In this document: piece after piece, positions 17,061 through 26,332 of the stretch
Numbering within the stretch: position 1 is the first letter of the stretch
Layout of the letters: each line of letters opens with the position of its first letter
Origin: JAZKDW01 sp040387375
GTDB taxonomy: Bacteria > Pseudomonadota > Gammaproteobacteria > Burkholderiales > Burkholderiaceae_D
DNA: 64,000 nucleotides
Assembly: GCA_040387375.1 (NCBI GenBank)
Contig: JAZKDW010000018.1
Span: forward strand, 124,001 to 188,000
Reading direction: 5' to 3'
Notes under the pieces: model-generated
Database searches by the model: none
Told to the model about the DNA's origin: nothing
Seen by the model: the letters and a program-made list of their open reading frames with translations, nothing else
Made by a program: the position numbers and the translations under genes

Positions 17061-18668
17061 TTACATTCTGAAGATGCCAAACTTCGTCTCCGGAATCGGC
17101 GCATTCAGGGCCGCGCTCAATCCCAGTCCCAGCACCATGCGCGTATCGGCCGGATCGATCACGCCGTCGTCCCACAGCCGCGCCGACGCGAAATACGGAT
17201 GGCCCTGATGTTCGTACTGGTCCTTGATCGGCTGCTTGAACGCTTCTTCCTCTTCCTTGCTCCAGGCGCCGCCCTTGAGTTCGATGCCGTCGCGCTTGAC
17301 TGTGGCCAGCACGCTGGCGGCCTGGTCGCCGCCCATCACCGAGATGCGCGCATTGGGCCACATCCACAGGAAGCGCGGTGAATAAGCACGGCCGCACATG
17401 CCGTAATTGCCGGCGCCGAAACTGCCGCCGATGATGACGGTAAACTTCGGCACTGCCGCCGTGGCCACCGCGGTCACCATCTTGGCGCCGTTGCGTGCGA
17501 TGCCTTCGTTTTCATATTTGCGGCCGACCATGAAGCCGGTGATGTTCTGCAAGAACACCAGCGGAATTTTGCGCTGGCAGCACAGTTCGATGAAGTGCGC
17601 GCATTTTAATGCCGACTCGGAAAACAGGATGCCGTTGTTGGCGATGATGCCGACCGGCATGCCAAAGATATGCGCAAATCCGCAGATCACGGTGGTGCCG
17701 TAACGGGCCTTGAATTCGTCGAACTCGCTGCCGTCGACCACACGCGCGATGACTTCGCGCACATCGAAGGGTTTGCGGGTATCGACCGGAATCACGCCAT
17801 ACAATTCCTGCGCCGGATAACGCGGCTCGACCGGTTCGCGCAGCAGCATGTCGTGCGTCTTCTTGCGGTTGAGGTTGCCGACGATGGTGCGCGCGAGCGA
17901 CAGCGCATGCATGTCGTTCTGCGCCAGGTGGTCGACCACGCCGGACAATCTGGTGTGGACATCACCGCCGCCCAGGTCCTCGGCGGTGACAACTTCGCCG
18001 GTGGCTGCCTTGACCAGCGGCGGGCCGCCGAGAAAGATGGTGCCCTGGTCCTTGACGATGATCGATTCGTCGCTCATCGCCGGCACATACGCGCCGCCGG
18101 CGGTGCACGATCCCATCACGACGGCGATCTGCGGTATGCCTTTGGCGGACAGGTTGGCCTGGTTGTAAAAGATGCGGCCGAAGTGGTCGCGGTCGGGGAA
18201 CACCTCTTCCTGGGTTGGCAGGTTGGCGCCGCCGCTGTCGACCAGGTAGACGCAGGGCAGGTTGTTCTGGTCGGCGATTTCCTGGGCGCGCAAATGTTTC
18301 TTCACCGTCAGCGGGAAATAGGTGCCGCCCTTGACGGTGGCATCATTGCAGACGATCACACATTCCTGGCCGGCGACGCGGCCGATGCCGGTGATGATGC
18401 CGGCCGCGGGCGAGGCGTTGTGATACATCTCGTAGGCGGCCAGCTGCGAAAATTCGAGGAAAGGCGTGCCGGGATCGAGCAGTTGCTGCACACGCTCGCG
18501 CGGCAGCAGCTTGCCGCGGGCGACATGTTTCTTGCGCGCGTCGTCACCACCGCCGAGGGCGATTTTTTCGACCTTTGCCTTGAGGTCGTCCACCAGCGCC
18601 TGCATCGCGGCGGCATTGCTCTTGAAGTCATCCGAGCGGCTATTGAGTTTTGATTCGAGAATCGTCAT
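17061..18668 (-). CDS. liuB: 3-Methylcrotonyl-CoA carboxylase, carboxyltransferase beta subunit
   Basis: 535 residues from ATG at 18668 (MTILESKLNSRSDDF); the in-frame extension to 18698 adds residues overlapping the upstream gene. This is the full acyl-CoA carboxyltransferase fold with paired crotonase-like domains. 'RGKLLPRERVQQLLDPGTPFLEFS' marks the N-domain, and 'GGSFGAGNYGMCGRAYSPRFLWMWPNARISVMGG' the C-domain CoA/biotin site. It transfers CO2 from biotin on LiuD to methylcrotonyl-CoA. It starts 1 bp after the YchJ-like gene ends. Confidence 0.94.
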   Translation of the reverse strand: MTILESKLNSRSDDFKSNAAAMQALVDDLKAKVEKIALGGGDDARKKHVARGKLLPRERVQQLLDPGTPFLEFSQLAAYEMYHNASPAAGIITGIGRVAGQECVIVCNDATVKGGTYFPLTVKKHLRAQEIADQNNLPCVYLVDSGGANLPTQEEVFPDRDHFGRIFYNQANLSAKGIPQIAVVMGSCTAGGAYVPAMSDESIIVKDQGTIFLGGPPLVKAATGEVVTAEDLGGGDVHTRLSGVVDHLAQNDMHALSLARTIVGNLNRKKTHDMLLREPVEPRYPAQELYGVIPVDTRKPFDVREVIARVVDGSEFDEFKARYGTTVICGFAHIFGMPVGIIANNGILFSESALKCAHFIELCCQRKIPLVFLQNITGFMVGRKYENEGIARNGAKMVTAVATAAVPKFTVIIGGSFGAGNYGMCGRAYSPRFLWMWPNARISVMGGDQAASVLATVKRDGIELKGGAWSKEEEEAFKQPIKDQYEHQGHPYFASARLWDDGVIDPADTRMVLGLGLSAALNAPIPETKFGIFRM

Positions 18669-18669
18669 G

Positions 18670-19062
18670 TTAATTTTTTCTTTCCAGAAAACTGCCATCT
18701 ACATAAAACCAGCTGCCGCCTTCGCGCACGAAGCGGCTATTTTCGTGCAGCCGGTGCGCGCGTCCGTCCACCCTGTAGCGGGCGACAAATTCCACTGTCG
18801 CCTGATCGCCGTCCTGCGTCTGCTTGCGGATCTCGAGACCTATCCATTTCAATTTTTCATCGGTAATCGGCAAGGCCGGCCGCGTGCTGGCGTGCCAGGT
18901 GGCCTGCAAATAACCAGCGTCGCGCATCGCATACGCGGTATAACGCGAGCGCATCAGCTCGGCCGCCGTCCGCGGTTTTTCCGCCTGGCCGATGAAGCGT
19001 CCGCAGCATTGTGCAAACGCCGCGCCGCCGCACGGACACTGGGATTTTCCGGTGCCTGCCAT
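18670..19062 (-). CDS. YchJ-family protein (SEC-C zinc motif)
   Basis: 130 residues, with an N-terminal 'CPCGGAAFAQCCGRF' zinc-binding SEC-C-type motif and a NTF2-like domain ('TAAELMRSRYTAYAMRDAGYLQATWH', 'VEFVARYRVDGRAHRLHENSRFVREGGSWFYVDG'), the UPF0225/YchJ layout. The biochemical role is unknown. It sits inside the liu run, 17 bp after the rhodanese and 1 bp before liuB, so it is likely co-transcribed. Confidence 0.88.
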   Translation of the reverse strand: MAGTGKSQCPCGGAAFAQCCGRFIGQAEKPRTAAELMRSRYTAYAMRDAGYLQATWHASTRPALPITDEKLKWIGLEIRKQTQDGDQATVEFVARYRVDGRAHRLHENSRFVREGGSWFYVDGSFLERKN

Positions 19063-19079
19063 GGCTCAGCTAGCGCTCA

Positions 19080-19484
19080 TCATGCGGGCTTTTTTTCCTT
19101 GACCGCAGTCGGCGCGCCGGCCGCCTTCCAGGCGCCGAAACCACCGGCGATGTCGGCCACCGGCTCCAGGCCCATGCTCTGCACCGTGTCGGCGGCGAGC
19201 GCGCTGCGCCAGCCGGCGGCACAGAAGAAAATGAATTCCTTCTTCTCGCCGAACACCGGCTTGAAATAGGGCGAATCCGGATCGACCCAGAATTCGATCA
19301 TGCCGCGCGGCGCATGGAACGCACCGGGAATGATGCCTTCGCGTTCGAGTTCGCGCACGTCACGGATATCGACGAACAGCACGTTCGGGTCGGCCAGCCT
19401 GGCCTGCGCTTCTTCGATCGAATAGGTCTTGATGCGGGCGCTGGCGTCGGCGATCAGTGCCTTGTATCCTTTTTTCATCGTCAT
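19080..19484 (-). CDS. Rhodanese-like sulfurtransferase
   Basis: 134 residues, single rhodanese domain. 'NVLFVDIRDVRELEREGIIPGAFHAPRGMIEFW' is the standard first half, and the active-site loop CAAGWRS places the catalytic Cys at residue 88. It probably moves sulfane sulfur, but the acceptor is unknown. No signal peptide, so it is cytoplasmic. It is one of three accessory genes (HCCA isomerase-like, rhodanese, YchJ-like) between the acyl-CoA dehydrogenase and liuB. Confidence 0.9.
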   Translation of the reverse strand: MTMKKGYKALIADASARIKTYSIEEAQARLADPNVLFVDIRDVRELEREGIIPGAFHAPRGMIEFWVDPDSPYFKPVFGEKKEFIFFCAAGWRSALAADTVQSMGLEPVADIAGGFGAWKAAGAPTAVKEKKPA

Positions 19485-19504
19485 GGCGTCTCCTCGGTGG
19501 TTTT

Positions 19505-20110
19505 TTAAATTGTTCCGTTTTTCAGAAATGATTCCAGGTGATCGAAGCGATCGAATCCCCAGAATGGTTCGCCATCGGCAATCATGTAGGGCGATCCGAA
19601 TACTCCTTGCGCCATCGCCTGTTCGATCCCGGCTTTCAGTTGCTCCTTGACCGGCGCGCTGCTCATTGCTTCCGTCAATGTTGCCGGATCGATGCCGAGC
19701 GCAGCGCCAATCCGGCTGACGTTGGCCGGGTCGCTGATATCAATGTCATCGACAAAATATGCGCGGTAGACGGCCTTGGCAAATTCCGCCGCTTTGGCCG
19801 CACCTTGTGTATCCGCGATCCACAACATCGCGCGCGCCGCCGCCTGCGTCGGCAGCGGAAACGTCGACGGCCGGTTGAACGGAATCTGGTGCAGGCGCCC
19901 GGTGCGTTCGATATCCTTGATCGCGTAATCGCCCTTGATCGGAATCAGCAGCAACGGCAGCATGCCGGTGGTCTTGAACACCACACCCAGCAACACCGGA
20001 TGCCAGTTCACCTCACGGCCATGCCGCGCCGCGAGTTCTTCTATGCGCATCGCGGCGAAATAGCCGTAGGGTGAAGAAAAATCAAAATAGAAATCAATGC
20101 TGCCTGCCAT
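19505..20110 (-). CDS. 2-Hydroxychromene-2-carboxylate isomerase family (DsbA-like fold)
   Basis: 201 residues from ATG at 20110, with GAGGAGA upstream; the longer reading to 20341 covers the end of the acyl-CoA dehydrogenase gene. 'IDFYFDFSSPYGYFAAMRIEELAARHGREVNW' is the N-terminus of HCCA isomerase/kappa-class GST-like proteins, which use glutathione and have a Ser in place of the DsbA Cys. 'GVFGSPYMIADGEPFWGFDRFDHLE' closes the fold. In naphthalene degradation the enzyme isomerises HCCA, but in leu clusters its substrate is unknown. No other aromatic-degradation gene lies near. Confidence 0.88.
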   Translation of the reverse strand: MAGSIDFYFDFSSPYGYFAAMRIEELAARHGREVNWHPVLLGVVFKTTGMLPLLLIPIKGDYAIKDIERTGRLHQIPFNRPSTFPLPTQAAARAMLWIADTQGAAKAAEFAKAVYRAYFVDDIDISDPANVSRIGAALGIDPATLTEAMSSAPVKEQLKAGIEQAMAQGVFGSPYMIADGEPFWGFDRFDHLESFLKNGTI

Positions 20111-20136
20111 GGTCTCTCCTCGTTTTTTGCGCACAC

Positions 20137-21273
20137 TCAGGCGAGCGCGCGTCCGATCAATATTTTTTGTATATCGCTGGTGCCTTCGTAAATCTGGCAC
20201 ACCCGCACATCGCGATAAATCCGCTCGACCGGAAAATCGCTGACATAACCATAACCGCCGTGGATCTGGATCGCATCCGAACAGATCCGCTCCGCCATTT
20301 CGCTGGCAAACAGCTTGGCCATCGCCGCTTCTTTCAGGCATGGCCGGCCGGCGTCCTTCAGGCTGGCGGCGTGCATGATCAGTTGCCGCGCCGCTTCTAT
20401 CTGCGTGGCCATGTCGGCCAGCTTGAACTGGACCGCCTGATGTTCGTATAGGGTCTTGCCGAAGCTGCTGCGTTCCTTCGCATACGCCAGAGCCGCCTCG
20501 AATGCCGCGCGCGCCATGCCGACGGCCTGCGACGCGATGCCGATGCGCCCGCCTTCCAGGCCGGACAACGCGATGCGGTAACCCTGGCCCTCGTCGCCGA
20601 TCAGGTTTTCCGCCGGGATGCGGCAGTTTTCAAACAGGATCTGCGCGGTGTCCGATGAATGCTGGCCCAGCTTGTCCTCGAGACGGGCGACGATGTAACC
20701 AGGCGTATTGGTCGGCACCCAGAAGGCGCTGATGCCTTTCTTGCCGGCGCCCTTGTCGGTGACCGCCATCACGATCGCGACGTCGGCGTACTTGCCGCTG
20801 GTGATGAATTGCTTGACGCCGTTCAGCACGTACTGGTCGCCCTCGAGCACGGCGGTGGTGCGCAGGCTGGAGGCGTCGCTGCCGGCATGCGGCTCGGTCA
20901 GGCAAAAGGCGCCGAGCATCCTGCCCTGCGCCAGCGGCCGCAGCCACTGTTCCTTCTGCGCCGGATTCGCGAACATCATGGCGATGCTGCACACCGGGCA
21001 GTTGTTGACTGAAATCACGGTGGAGGTGCCGCCATCGCCGGCGGCAATTTCTTCCAGCACCAGCGCCAGCGATACATAATCGAGGCCGGCGCCGCCCAGT
21101 TCTTCCGGCACGGCGACGCCGTAGGCGCCGAGCGCGGCCAGTCCCTGCAACTCCTCCTGCGGGAAATGATGTTCCTTGTCCCAGCGCGCCGCGTTGGGCG
21201 CAAGCCGCTCCCGCGAAAAACTGCGCAGGGCATCGCGGATCATCTCGTGCTGTTCGGATAAGACCATGGTCAT
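20137..21273 (-). CDS. Acyl-CoA dehydrogenase (short-chain type)
   Basis: 378 residues, complete FAD-dependent acyl-CoA dehydrogenase: 'AFCLTEPHAGSDASSL' (FAD/substrate loop), 'YVLNGVKQFITSG', and C-terminal 'IHGGYGYVSDFPVERIYRDVRVCQIYEGTSDIQ', where the Glu near 363 is the expected catalytic base. That position puts it with short/medium-chain and short-branched-chain enzymes, not with isovaleryl-CoA dehydrogenase. It may oxidise butyryl- or 2-methylbutyryl-CoA, giving the cluster a wider substrate range. It is separated from the SDR gene by 41 bp. Confidence 0.93.
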   Translation of the reverse strand: MTMVLSEQHEMIRDALRSFSRERLAPNAARWDKEHHFPQEELQGLAALGAYGVAVPEELGGAGLDYVSLALVLEEIAAGDGGTSTVISVNNCPVCSIAMMFANPAQKEQWLRPLAQGRMLGAFCLTEPHAGSDASSLRTTAVLEGDQYVLNGVKQFITSGKYADVAIVMAVTDKGAGKKGISAFWVPTNTPGYIVARLEDKLGQHSSDTAQILFENCRIPAENLIGDEGQGYRIALSGLEGGRIGIASQAVGMARAAFEAALAYAKERSSFGKTLYEHQAVQFKLADMATQIEAARQLIMHAASLKDAGRPCLKEAAMAKLFASEMAERICSDAIQIHGGYGYVSDFPVERIYRDVRVCQIYEGTSDIQKILIGRALA

Positions 21274-21314
21274 TTCACTTTGCAGTTGGTTGCGATCATC
21301 CGGCTGATCCGGCC

Positions 21315-21986
21315 TTACCAGTCCAGGGTCTGTCCCGCATGATTGCGGAACGTGCCCCGGTCCTTGTTGTTCAGCGTGTCAATCACGGCCAGCATGCCGG
21401 CGACACTATCCTCCACCGTCAGCGTGGCCCCCGGCCCGCCCAGATCGGTGCGCACCCAGCCCGGACACATCGCCACCAGGGTCGCCTTCGGATAATCGAA
21501 TGCCGCCGTTTTCACCGCCATGTTCAGCGCCGCTTTTGACGACCGGTACAGCCAGCCCGCGCTGGACTCCGCATTGCCGATGCTGCCCATGCCGCTGCTG
21601 ATGAAGATGAACTTGCCGCCGGCGGCTTCCACCATCGGTGCGGCCAGCGCGATGGCCTGCATCGCGCCCAGCAGGTTGACATGCATGACCGCACCGAAAT
21701 CGACAGCCGACGGTGGCGTGTGCGGATTCTGGTGCGCCGGCCCGTACACGCCAGCGACATAGACCGCCAGATCCAGCCTGACATCGTCGAGCTGCCAGCC
21801 GAGCCCGGCCAGTGTTTCCGGCCGGGTCACATCGAGCCGGAGCGCGGCGGCGCCTTCGGCCTGCAGCGCGGCGATCGCATCATCGTCGCGCGCGGTCGCA
21901 AACACTTGCCAGCCCTGCGCCAGCAGCTGGCGCACGAACTCGCGGCCGATGCCGCGCGAGGCGCCCATGATCAATGCGGTCGGCAT
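21315..21986 (-). CDS. Short-chain dehydrogenase/reductase (C-factor-like)
   Basis: 223 residues. The Rossmann motif 'ALIMGASRGIGREFVRQLL' (residues 3-21) and the active site 'SSAGWLYRSSKAAL' (Ser/Tyr-x3-Lys; here Y-R-S-S-K) are intact. 'FIFISSGMGSIGNAESSAGW' and the shortness of the protein resemble the C-factor/YddF type of classical SDR. The substrate is unknown; a 3-hydroxyacyl-CoA or carbonyl product of the neighbouring beta-oxidation enzymes is a guess. It lies 12 bp after the thiolase gene. Confidence 0.88.
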   Translation of the reverse strand: MPTALIMGASRGIGREFVRQLLAQGWQVFATARDDDAIAALQAEGAAALRLDVTRPETLAGLGWQLDDVRLDLAVYVAGVYGPAHQNPHTPPSAVDFGAVMHVNLLGAMQAIALAAPMVEAAGGKFIFISSGMGSIGNAESSAGWLYRSSKAALNMAVKTAAFDYPKATLVAMCPGWVRTDLGGPGATLTVEDSVAGMLAVIDTLNNKDRGTFRNHAGQTLDW

Positions 21987-21998
21987 GCCTGTTTCCGG

Positions 21999-23180
21999 CT
22001 AGACGATTTCGATCGCGATCGCGGTCGCCTCGCCGCCGCCGATGCACAAGGCAGCCACACCACGTTTGCCGCCGGTCTGCCTGAGCGCGCCGAGCAGCGT
22101 GACGATGATGCGCGCGCCGGAGGCGCCGATCGGATGGCCAAGCGCGGTCGCGCCGCCATGGATGTTGATCTTGTCGTGCGGGATATTGTGTTCCTTCATC
22201 GCGGCCATCGCGACCACGGCGAAGGCTTCATTGATTTCGAACAGGTCGACTTCGCTGGTGGACCAGCCGGTCTTCCTGTACAGCTTTTCGATCGCGCCTA
22301 CCGGTGCGGTGGCAAACGAGTCCGGCGCCTGCGAATGGCGGACGTGGCCGACGATCCTGGCCAGCGGTGTCGCCCCCAGCTTTCTGGCGGTCGATTCGCG
22401 CATCAGCAGCAGCGCGGCGGCGCCATCGCTGATCGACGATGACGAGGCGGCAGTGATGGTGCCGTCTTTCTTGAAGGCCGGTTTCAGCCCCGGGATCTTG
22501 TCGATCTTGGCCCGCTGCGGACCTTCATCCTTGTCGATGATCACGTCGCCGCCACGCGCGGCCACGGTGACCGGTGCGATTTCCCATTTGAAGGCGCCGT
22601 CGGCGGTCGCCTTTTGCGCACGCCGCACCGACTCGATTGCGAATGTGTCCTGCTCTTCCCGCGTGAACTTGTATTGGGAGACGCATTCTTCGGCGAAGGT
22701 GCCCATCGAGCGTCCTTTTTCATACGCGTCTTCGAGGCCGTCGAGCATCATGTGGTCGTACATCATGGCATGGCCGATGCGGTAGCCACCACGCGCTTTC
22801 GGAATCATGTAGGGCGCGTTGGTCATCGATTCCATGCCGCCGGCGATGACAACATCGTTGCTGCCAGCGATGATCGAGTCATGCGCGAACATGGTTGCCT
22901 GCATGCCCGAGCCGCACATCTTCGACAAGGTCACCGCACCGGCCGATACCGGCACACCGGCCTTGATCGACGCCTGGCGCGCGGGCGCCTGTCCCTGCCC
23001 TGCCATCAGGCAGTTGCCAAACAGGACATCCTGCACCTGCTCCGCCTCGATACCGGCGCCGGCAATCGCGGCGCGGATCGCGACCGCACCCAGGTCGCTT
23101 GCGGCCAGCGCCGAAAAATCGCCCTGGAAGGCGCCCATCGGCGTGCGTGCCGCACCAACTATCACTACAGGATCGTTCAT
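21999..23180 (-). CDS. Acetyl-CoA acetyltransferase (thiolase)
   Basis: 393 residues, standard thiolase length. Nucleophilic Cys 89 in 'KMCGSGMQA', His 349 in 'GATALGHPIGASGAR', and the second Cys 379 in 'CIGGGEA' are all present. It splits acetoacetyl-CoA, or the equivalent beta-ketoacyl-CoA, into acetyl-CoA. In this setting it would process the acetoacetate produced by HMG-CoA lyase after activation to the CoA ester. A CoA-transferase (liuFG-type) is not present in the window. Spaced 15 bp after aceK. Confidence 0.94.
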   Translation of the reverse strand: MNDPVVIVGAARTPMGAFQGDFSALAASDLGAVAIRAAIAGAGIEAEQVQDVLFGNCLMAGQGQAPARQASIKAGVPVSAGAVTLSKMCGSGMQATMFAHDSIIAGSNDVVIAGGMESMTNAPYMIPKARGGYRIGHAMMYDHMMLDGLEDAYEKGRSMGTFAEECVSQYKFTREEQDTFAIESVRRAQKATADGAFKWEIAPVTVAARGGDVIIDKDEGPQRAKIDKIPGLKPAFKKDGTITAASSSSISDGAAALLLMRESTARKLGATPLARIVGHVRHSQAPDSFATAPVGAIEKLYRKTGWSTSEVDLFEINEAFAVVAMAAMKEHNIPHDKINIHGGATALGHPIGASGARIIVTLLGALRQTGGKRGVAALCIGGGEATAIAIEIV

Positions 23181-23195
23181 GTATTTGCTCCGTAT

Positions 23196-24995
23196 TCAGG
23201 CAGCCTGCGCCGCCAGCGTTAATGTTTTCGCTTCATGAATGAAGCGGCATTCCTGCGGATAAGGGAACACATCTTCAATATGTCCGTCGAGGATTCTTTG
23301 CTTGCGCGCCTGCCAGTATTGCGGTGTCAGCAGGTCGGCATGATGTTTCATGAAATACTTCCTGACCTTGTCATTCCCCAGCAGGAAAGTGCCGAACTGC
23401 TCGGGAAACACATCGTTCCTGGCAATCGGATACCACGGTTCGGCCGCCATTTCATCTTCTTCATTGCGCGGCTGGGGAATGGCGCGGAAGTTGCAATCGG
23501 TGATGTATTCGATTTCATCGTAGTCATAAAACACGACGCGGCCGTGGCGGGTGACACCAAAATTCTTGTACAGCATGTCGCCCGGGAAAATATTGGCCGC
23601 GACCAGTTCCTTGATGGCGTTGCCGTATTCGAGGATCGCGTGTTCCATCGCTGCGTCATCGCCCTGCTTTTCCGCATTGGTCAGCCACATGTTGAGCGGC
23701 ACCATGCGGCGCTCGATGTACAGGTGTCTGATGATGATCTGGTCGTCTTCTTCCTCGACGATCGATGGCGCCACCTGTTTGAGTTCGGCCAGCAATTCCT
23801 CGGAAAAGCGCGAGCGCGGAAATGCCACGTTCGAATATTCGAGCGTATCGGCCAGACGGCCAACGCGGTCGTGGTTTTTTACCAGCAGATATTTTTCCTT
23901 GACGAGCGCGCGGGTGGTTTCTTTCGGCGCCGGGATGTGATCCTTGATGGCCTTGAACACATAGGGGAAGGACGGCAACGCAAATACCACCATGACCAGG
24001 CCGCGGATGCCGGGCGTACTTTCGATATGATCGGATGAGTGCCGCAAATGATGCAGGAAATCGCGATAGAACAGTGCCTTGCCCTGTTTCTGCAAACCGA
24101 GGATGGTGTAGATTTCGCTGCGAGGTTTGTTTGGCAACAGGCGCTGCAGGAAATTCACATACGCGGACGGCACTTCCATGTCGACCATGAAATAGGCGCG
24201 GGTGAAGGAAAACAGCACCGTGATCAGGGTCCGTTCGAGCAGCACGGTATCGAGGATCAGCGCACCCTTGCGGTTGTGCAGGATCGGTATCACGAACGGA
24301 TATTCGCGATTGCCGTTGATGGCCTTGCCGACGATGTAGGCACCCTTGTTGCGGTAGAACAGGCTGGCCAGCACCTGGATCTGGTGATTCGCTTCCGCGT
24401 CGCCGCCGCCATACATCATCTTCAGGCGCTGTTCTACCAGTCCGACGTCGCGCTCCAGATCGGCAAATGGACAGTCCAGCTGGAAGTTGGTGACGATGCG
24501 TTTTAATGTATTAGCCAGACCATCCCTGGCCGGATAGTAGACACGGTAGGTGGGCGCACCTTCGTCGGGTTCGATATAGTCGGTCGAGACTGCCGGCCGC
24601 ACAAAAATGAAATCGTTGTGGAAATAGGTGCGGTGCAGGATATTGCAGCACACGGAATTGAAAAAGGTTTCGGCCAGCTCCGGCTGTTTATGGTCGGTCA
24701 GCAGGCCGATGTAGTGCAGCTTGACTTCACGCCAGACGCTGTCGGTCAGGTCCGCTTCGATATATTCGTCCTCCAGGGCCCGCACACATTCGTGCACACG
24801 CTGGTCGTAGAACGCGATGCGGGCTCGGGCTTCGGCCTGCGCGGTTTTCCAGCCGCCGGTTTCAAAATAGCGCTGGGCGGCGTGGCTGGCTTCGCGGAAA
24901 AGCCGGTAATGCTTGTCGAAGCCGTCCAGAATCGTGCGCGCGATATCAAACGCGATCTGGGACGACAGCAGCTTGGGGAAGGCAGCCTGGATCAT
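23196..24995 (-). CDS. aceK: Isocitrate dehydrogenase kinase/phosphatase
   Basis: About 599 residues beginning M(M)IQAAFPKLLSSQIAFDIARTILDGFDKHYRLF. Three ATGs follow AAGG closely; spacing 8 favours 24995 (24998 and 25001 are possible), while the in-frame extension to 25079 has no ribosome site. The kinase-like C-half carries 'VTRHGRVVFYDYDEIEY', the AceK metal/catalytic motif. AceK inactivates isocitrate dehydrogenase by phosphorylation and reverses it, directing isocitrate into the glyoxylate shunt. Its place in a leucine operon, 115 bp after isovaleryl-CoA dehydrogenase, suits growth on an acetyl-CoA-yielding substrate. Confidence 0.94.
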   Translation of the reverse strand: MIQAAFPKLLSSQIAFDIARTILDGFDKHYRLFREASHAAQRYFETGGWKTAQAEARARIAFYDQRVHECVRALEDEYIEADLTDSVWREVKLHYIGLLTDHKQPELAETFFNSVCCNILHRTYFHNDFIFVRPAVSTDYIEPDEGAPTYRVYYPARDGLANTLKRIVTNFQLDCPFADLERDVGLVEQRLKMMYGGGDAEANHQIQVLASLFYRNKGAYIVGKAINGNREYPFVIPILHNRKGALILDTVLLERTLITVLFSFTRAYFMVDMEVPSAYVNFLQRLLPNKPRSEIYTILGLQKQGKALFYRDFLHHLRHSSDHIESTPGIRGLVMVVFALPSFPYVFKAIKDHIPAPKETTRALVKEKYLLVKNHDRVGRLADTLEYSNVAFPRSRFSEELLAELKQVAPSIVEEEDDQIIIRHLYIERRMVPLNMWLTNAEKQGDDAAMEHAILEYGNAIKELVAANIFPGDMLYKNFGVTRHGRVVFYDYDEIEYITDCNFRAIPQPRNEEDEMAAEPWYPIARNDVFPEQFGTFLLGNDKVRKYFMKHHADLLTPQYWQARKQRILDGHIEDVFPYPQECRFIHEAKTLTLAAQAA

Positions 24996-25110
24996 CATCA
25001 TTGCCTTAATGGTTTTGCCAGACCACCAGTGTAGCCCTATCCAGGCCGACGCCGCGCCGTTCGGCAGCGGCATTTGCATGGCAAGCGCTCATGTTGGACA
25101 AGGGACAAGC

Positions 25111-26295
25111 TTACCGGGTTTCGGCGAACAGCTCGCGCCCGATCAGCATGCGCCGGATCTCGCTGGTGCCGGCGCCGATTTCATACAACTTGGCATCGCG
25201 CCACAGGCGTCCGGCCGGATAATCATTGATATAGCCGTTGCCGCCCAGGATCTGGATTGTTTCACCCGCCATCCAGGTCGCTTTCTCGGCCGAATACAGG
25301 ATCGCGCCGGCCGCATCCTTGCGTAATGCGCGCACCGCTTCGGGGGTTTTTGCACGGTCGCATGCCTGGCCGACTGCATACACATAGGCCTTGCATGCCA
25401 TCATCGTCGAATACATGTCGGCAATCTTGCCCTGCATTAGCTGGAATTCGCCGATCGGCTGGCCAAACTGCTTGCGTTCGTGGATGTAGGGCACGGCGAC
25501 ATCCATGCAAGCCTGCATGATGCCGAGAGGGCCGCCGGACAATACGGTGCGTTCATAGTCGAGGCCGGACATCAGCACATTGACGCCCTTGCCGATGCCG
25601 CCCAGGATATTTTCCGCCGGCACTTCGCAGTCGCGAAATACCAGCTCGCCGGTATGTGATCCGCGCATGCCGAGCTTGTCGAGCTTCTGCGCAATGCTGA
25701 AGCCCTTGAAATTCTTTTCGATCAGGAACGCCGTCATCCCGCGCGGGCCGGCTTCCAGATCGCTCTTTGCGTACACTACCAGCACATCGGCATCGGGACC
25801 GTTGGTGATCCACATCTTGGTGCCGTTCAACACCCAGCGGTCGCCTTTCCAGTCGGCGCGCAGCTTCATGTTGACCACGTCCGATCCGGCATTCGGCTCC
25901 GACATCGCCAGTGCGCCGATATAGTCGCCCGATACCAGCTTCGGCAGGTATTGCCGGCGCTGTTCATCGGTGCCGTTGCGGCGGATCTGGTTGACGCACA
26001 GGTTGGAATGCGCTCCATACGACAGGCCGACCGAAGCCGAGGCCCGCGAAATCTCTTCCATCGCAATGATGTGCGCCAGATAACCCATCGCGGTGCCGCC
26101 GTATTCTTCATCGACAGTCACGCCGAGCACCCCGAGATCGCCCATTTTTTTCCACAGATCCATCGGAAACTGATCGCTGCGGTCCATCTCGGCGGCGCGC
26201 GGCGCGATTTCCGCCTCTGCAAATTGCTGTACGGTTTCACGCAATGCGGCGATGTCCTCGCCGTGGTCGAACGTCAAGCCTGGTAACTGGATCAT
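25111..26295 (-). CDS. liuA: Isovaleryl-CoA dehydrogenase
   Basis: 394 residues. FAD-dependent oxidation of isovaleryl-CoA to 3-methylcrotonyl-CoA. 'LAMSEPNAGSDVVNMK' and 'WVLNGTKMWITNGPDADV' are the flavin/substrate loops. The catalytic base of this branch is the Glu in 'GLDYERTVLSGGP' (about residue 248), which sets it apart from short-chain dehydrogenases that use a Glu near the C-terminus. 'ILGGNGYINDYPAGRLWRDAKLYEIGAGTSEI' is the isovaleryl-type end. First enzyme of the leu route, 37 bp after the thioesterase gene. Confidence 0.95.
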   Translation of the reverse strand: MIQLPGLTFDHGEDIAALRETVQQFAEAEIAPRAAEMDRSDQFPMDLWKKMGDLGVLGVTVDEEYGGTAMGYLAHIIAMEEISRASASVGLSYGAHSNLCVNQIRRNGTDEQRRQYLPKLVSGDYIGALAMSEPNAGSDVVNMKLRADWKGDRWVLNGTKMWITNGPDADVLVVYAKSDLEAGPRGMTAFLIEKNFKGFSIAQKLDKLGMRGSHTGELVFRDCEVPAENILGGIGKGVNVLMSGLDYERTVLSGGPLGIMQACMDVAVPYIHERKQFGQPIGEFQLMQGKIADMYSTMMACKAYVYAVGQACDRAKTPEAVRALRKDAAGAILYSAEKATWMAGETIQILGGNGYINDYPAGRLWRDAKLYEIGAGTSEIRRMLIGRELFAETR

Positions 26296-26332
26296 AGCGG
26301 CCTCAAATGGTGGGAATCACGGGTGGCGCGAT

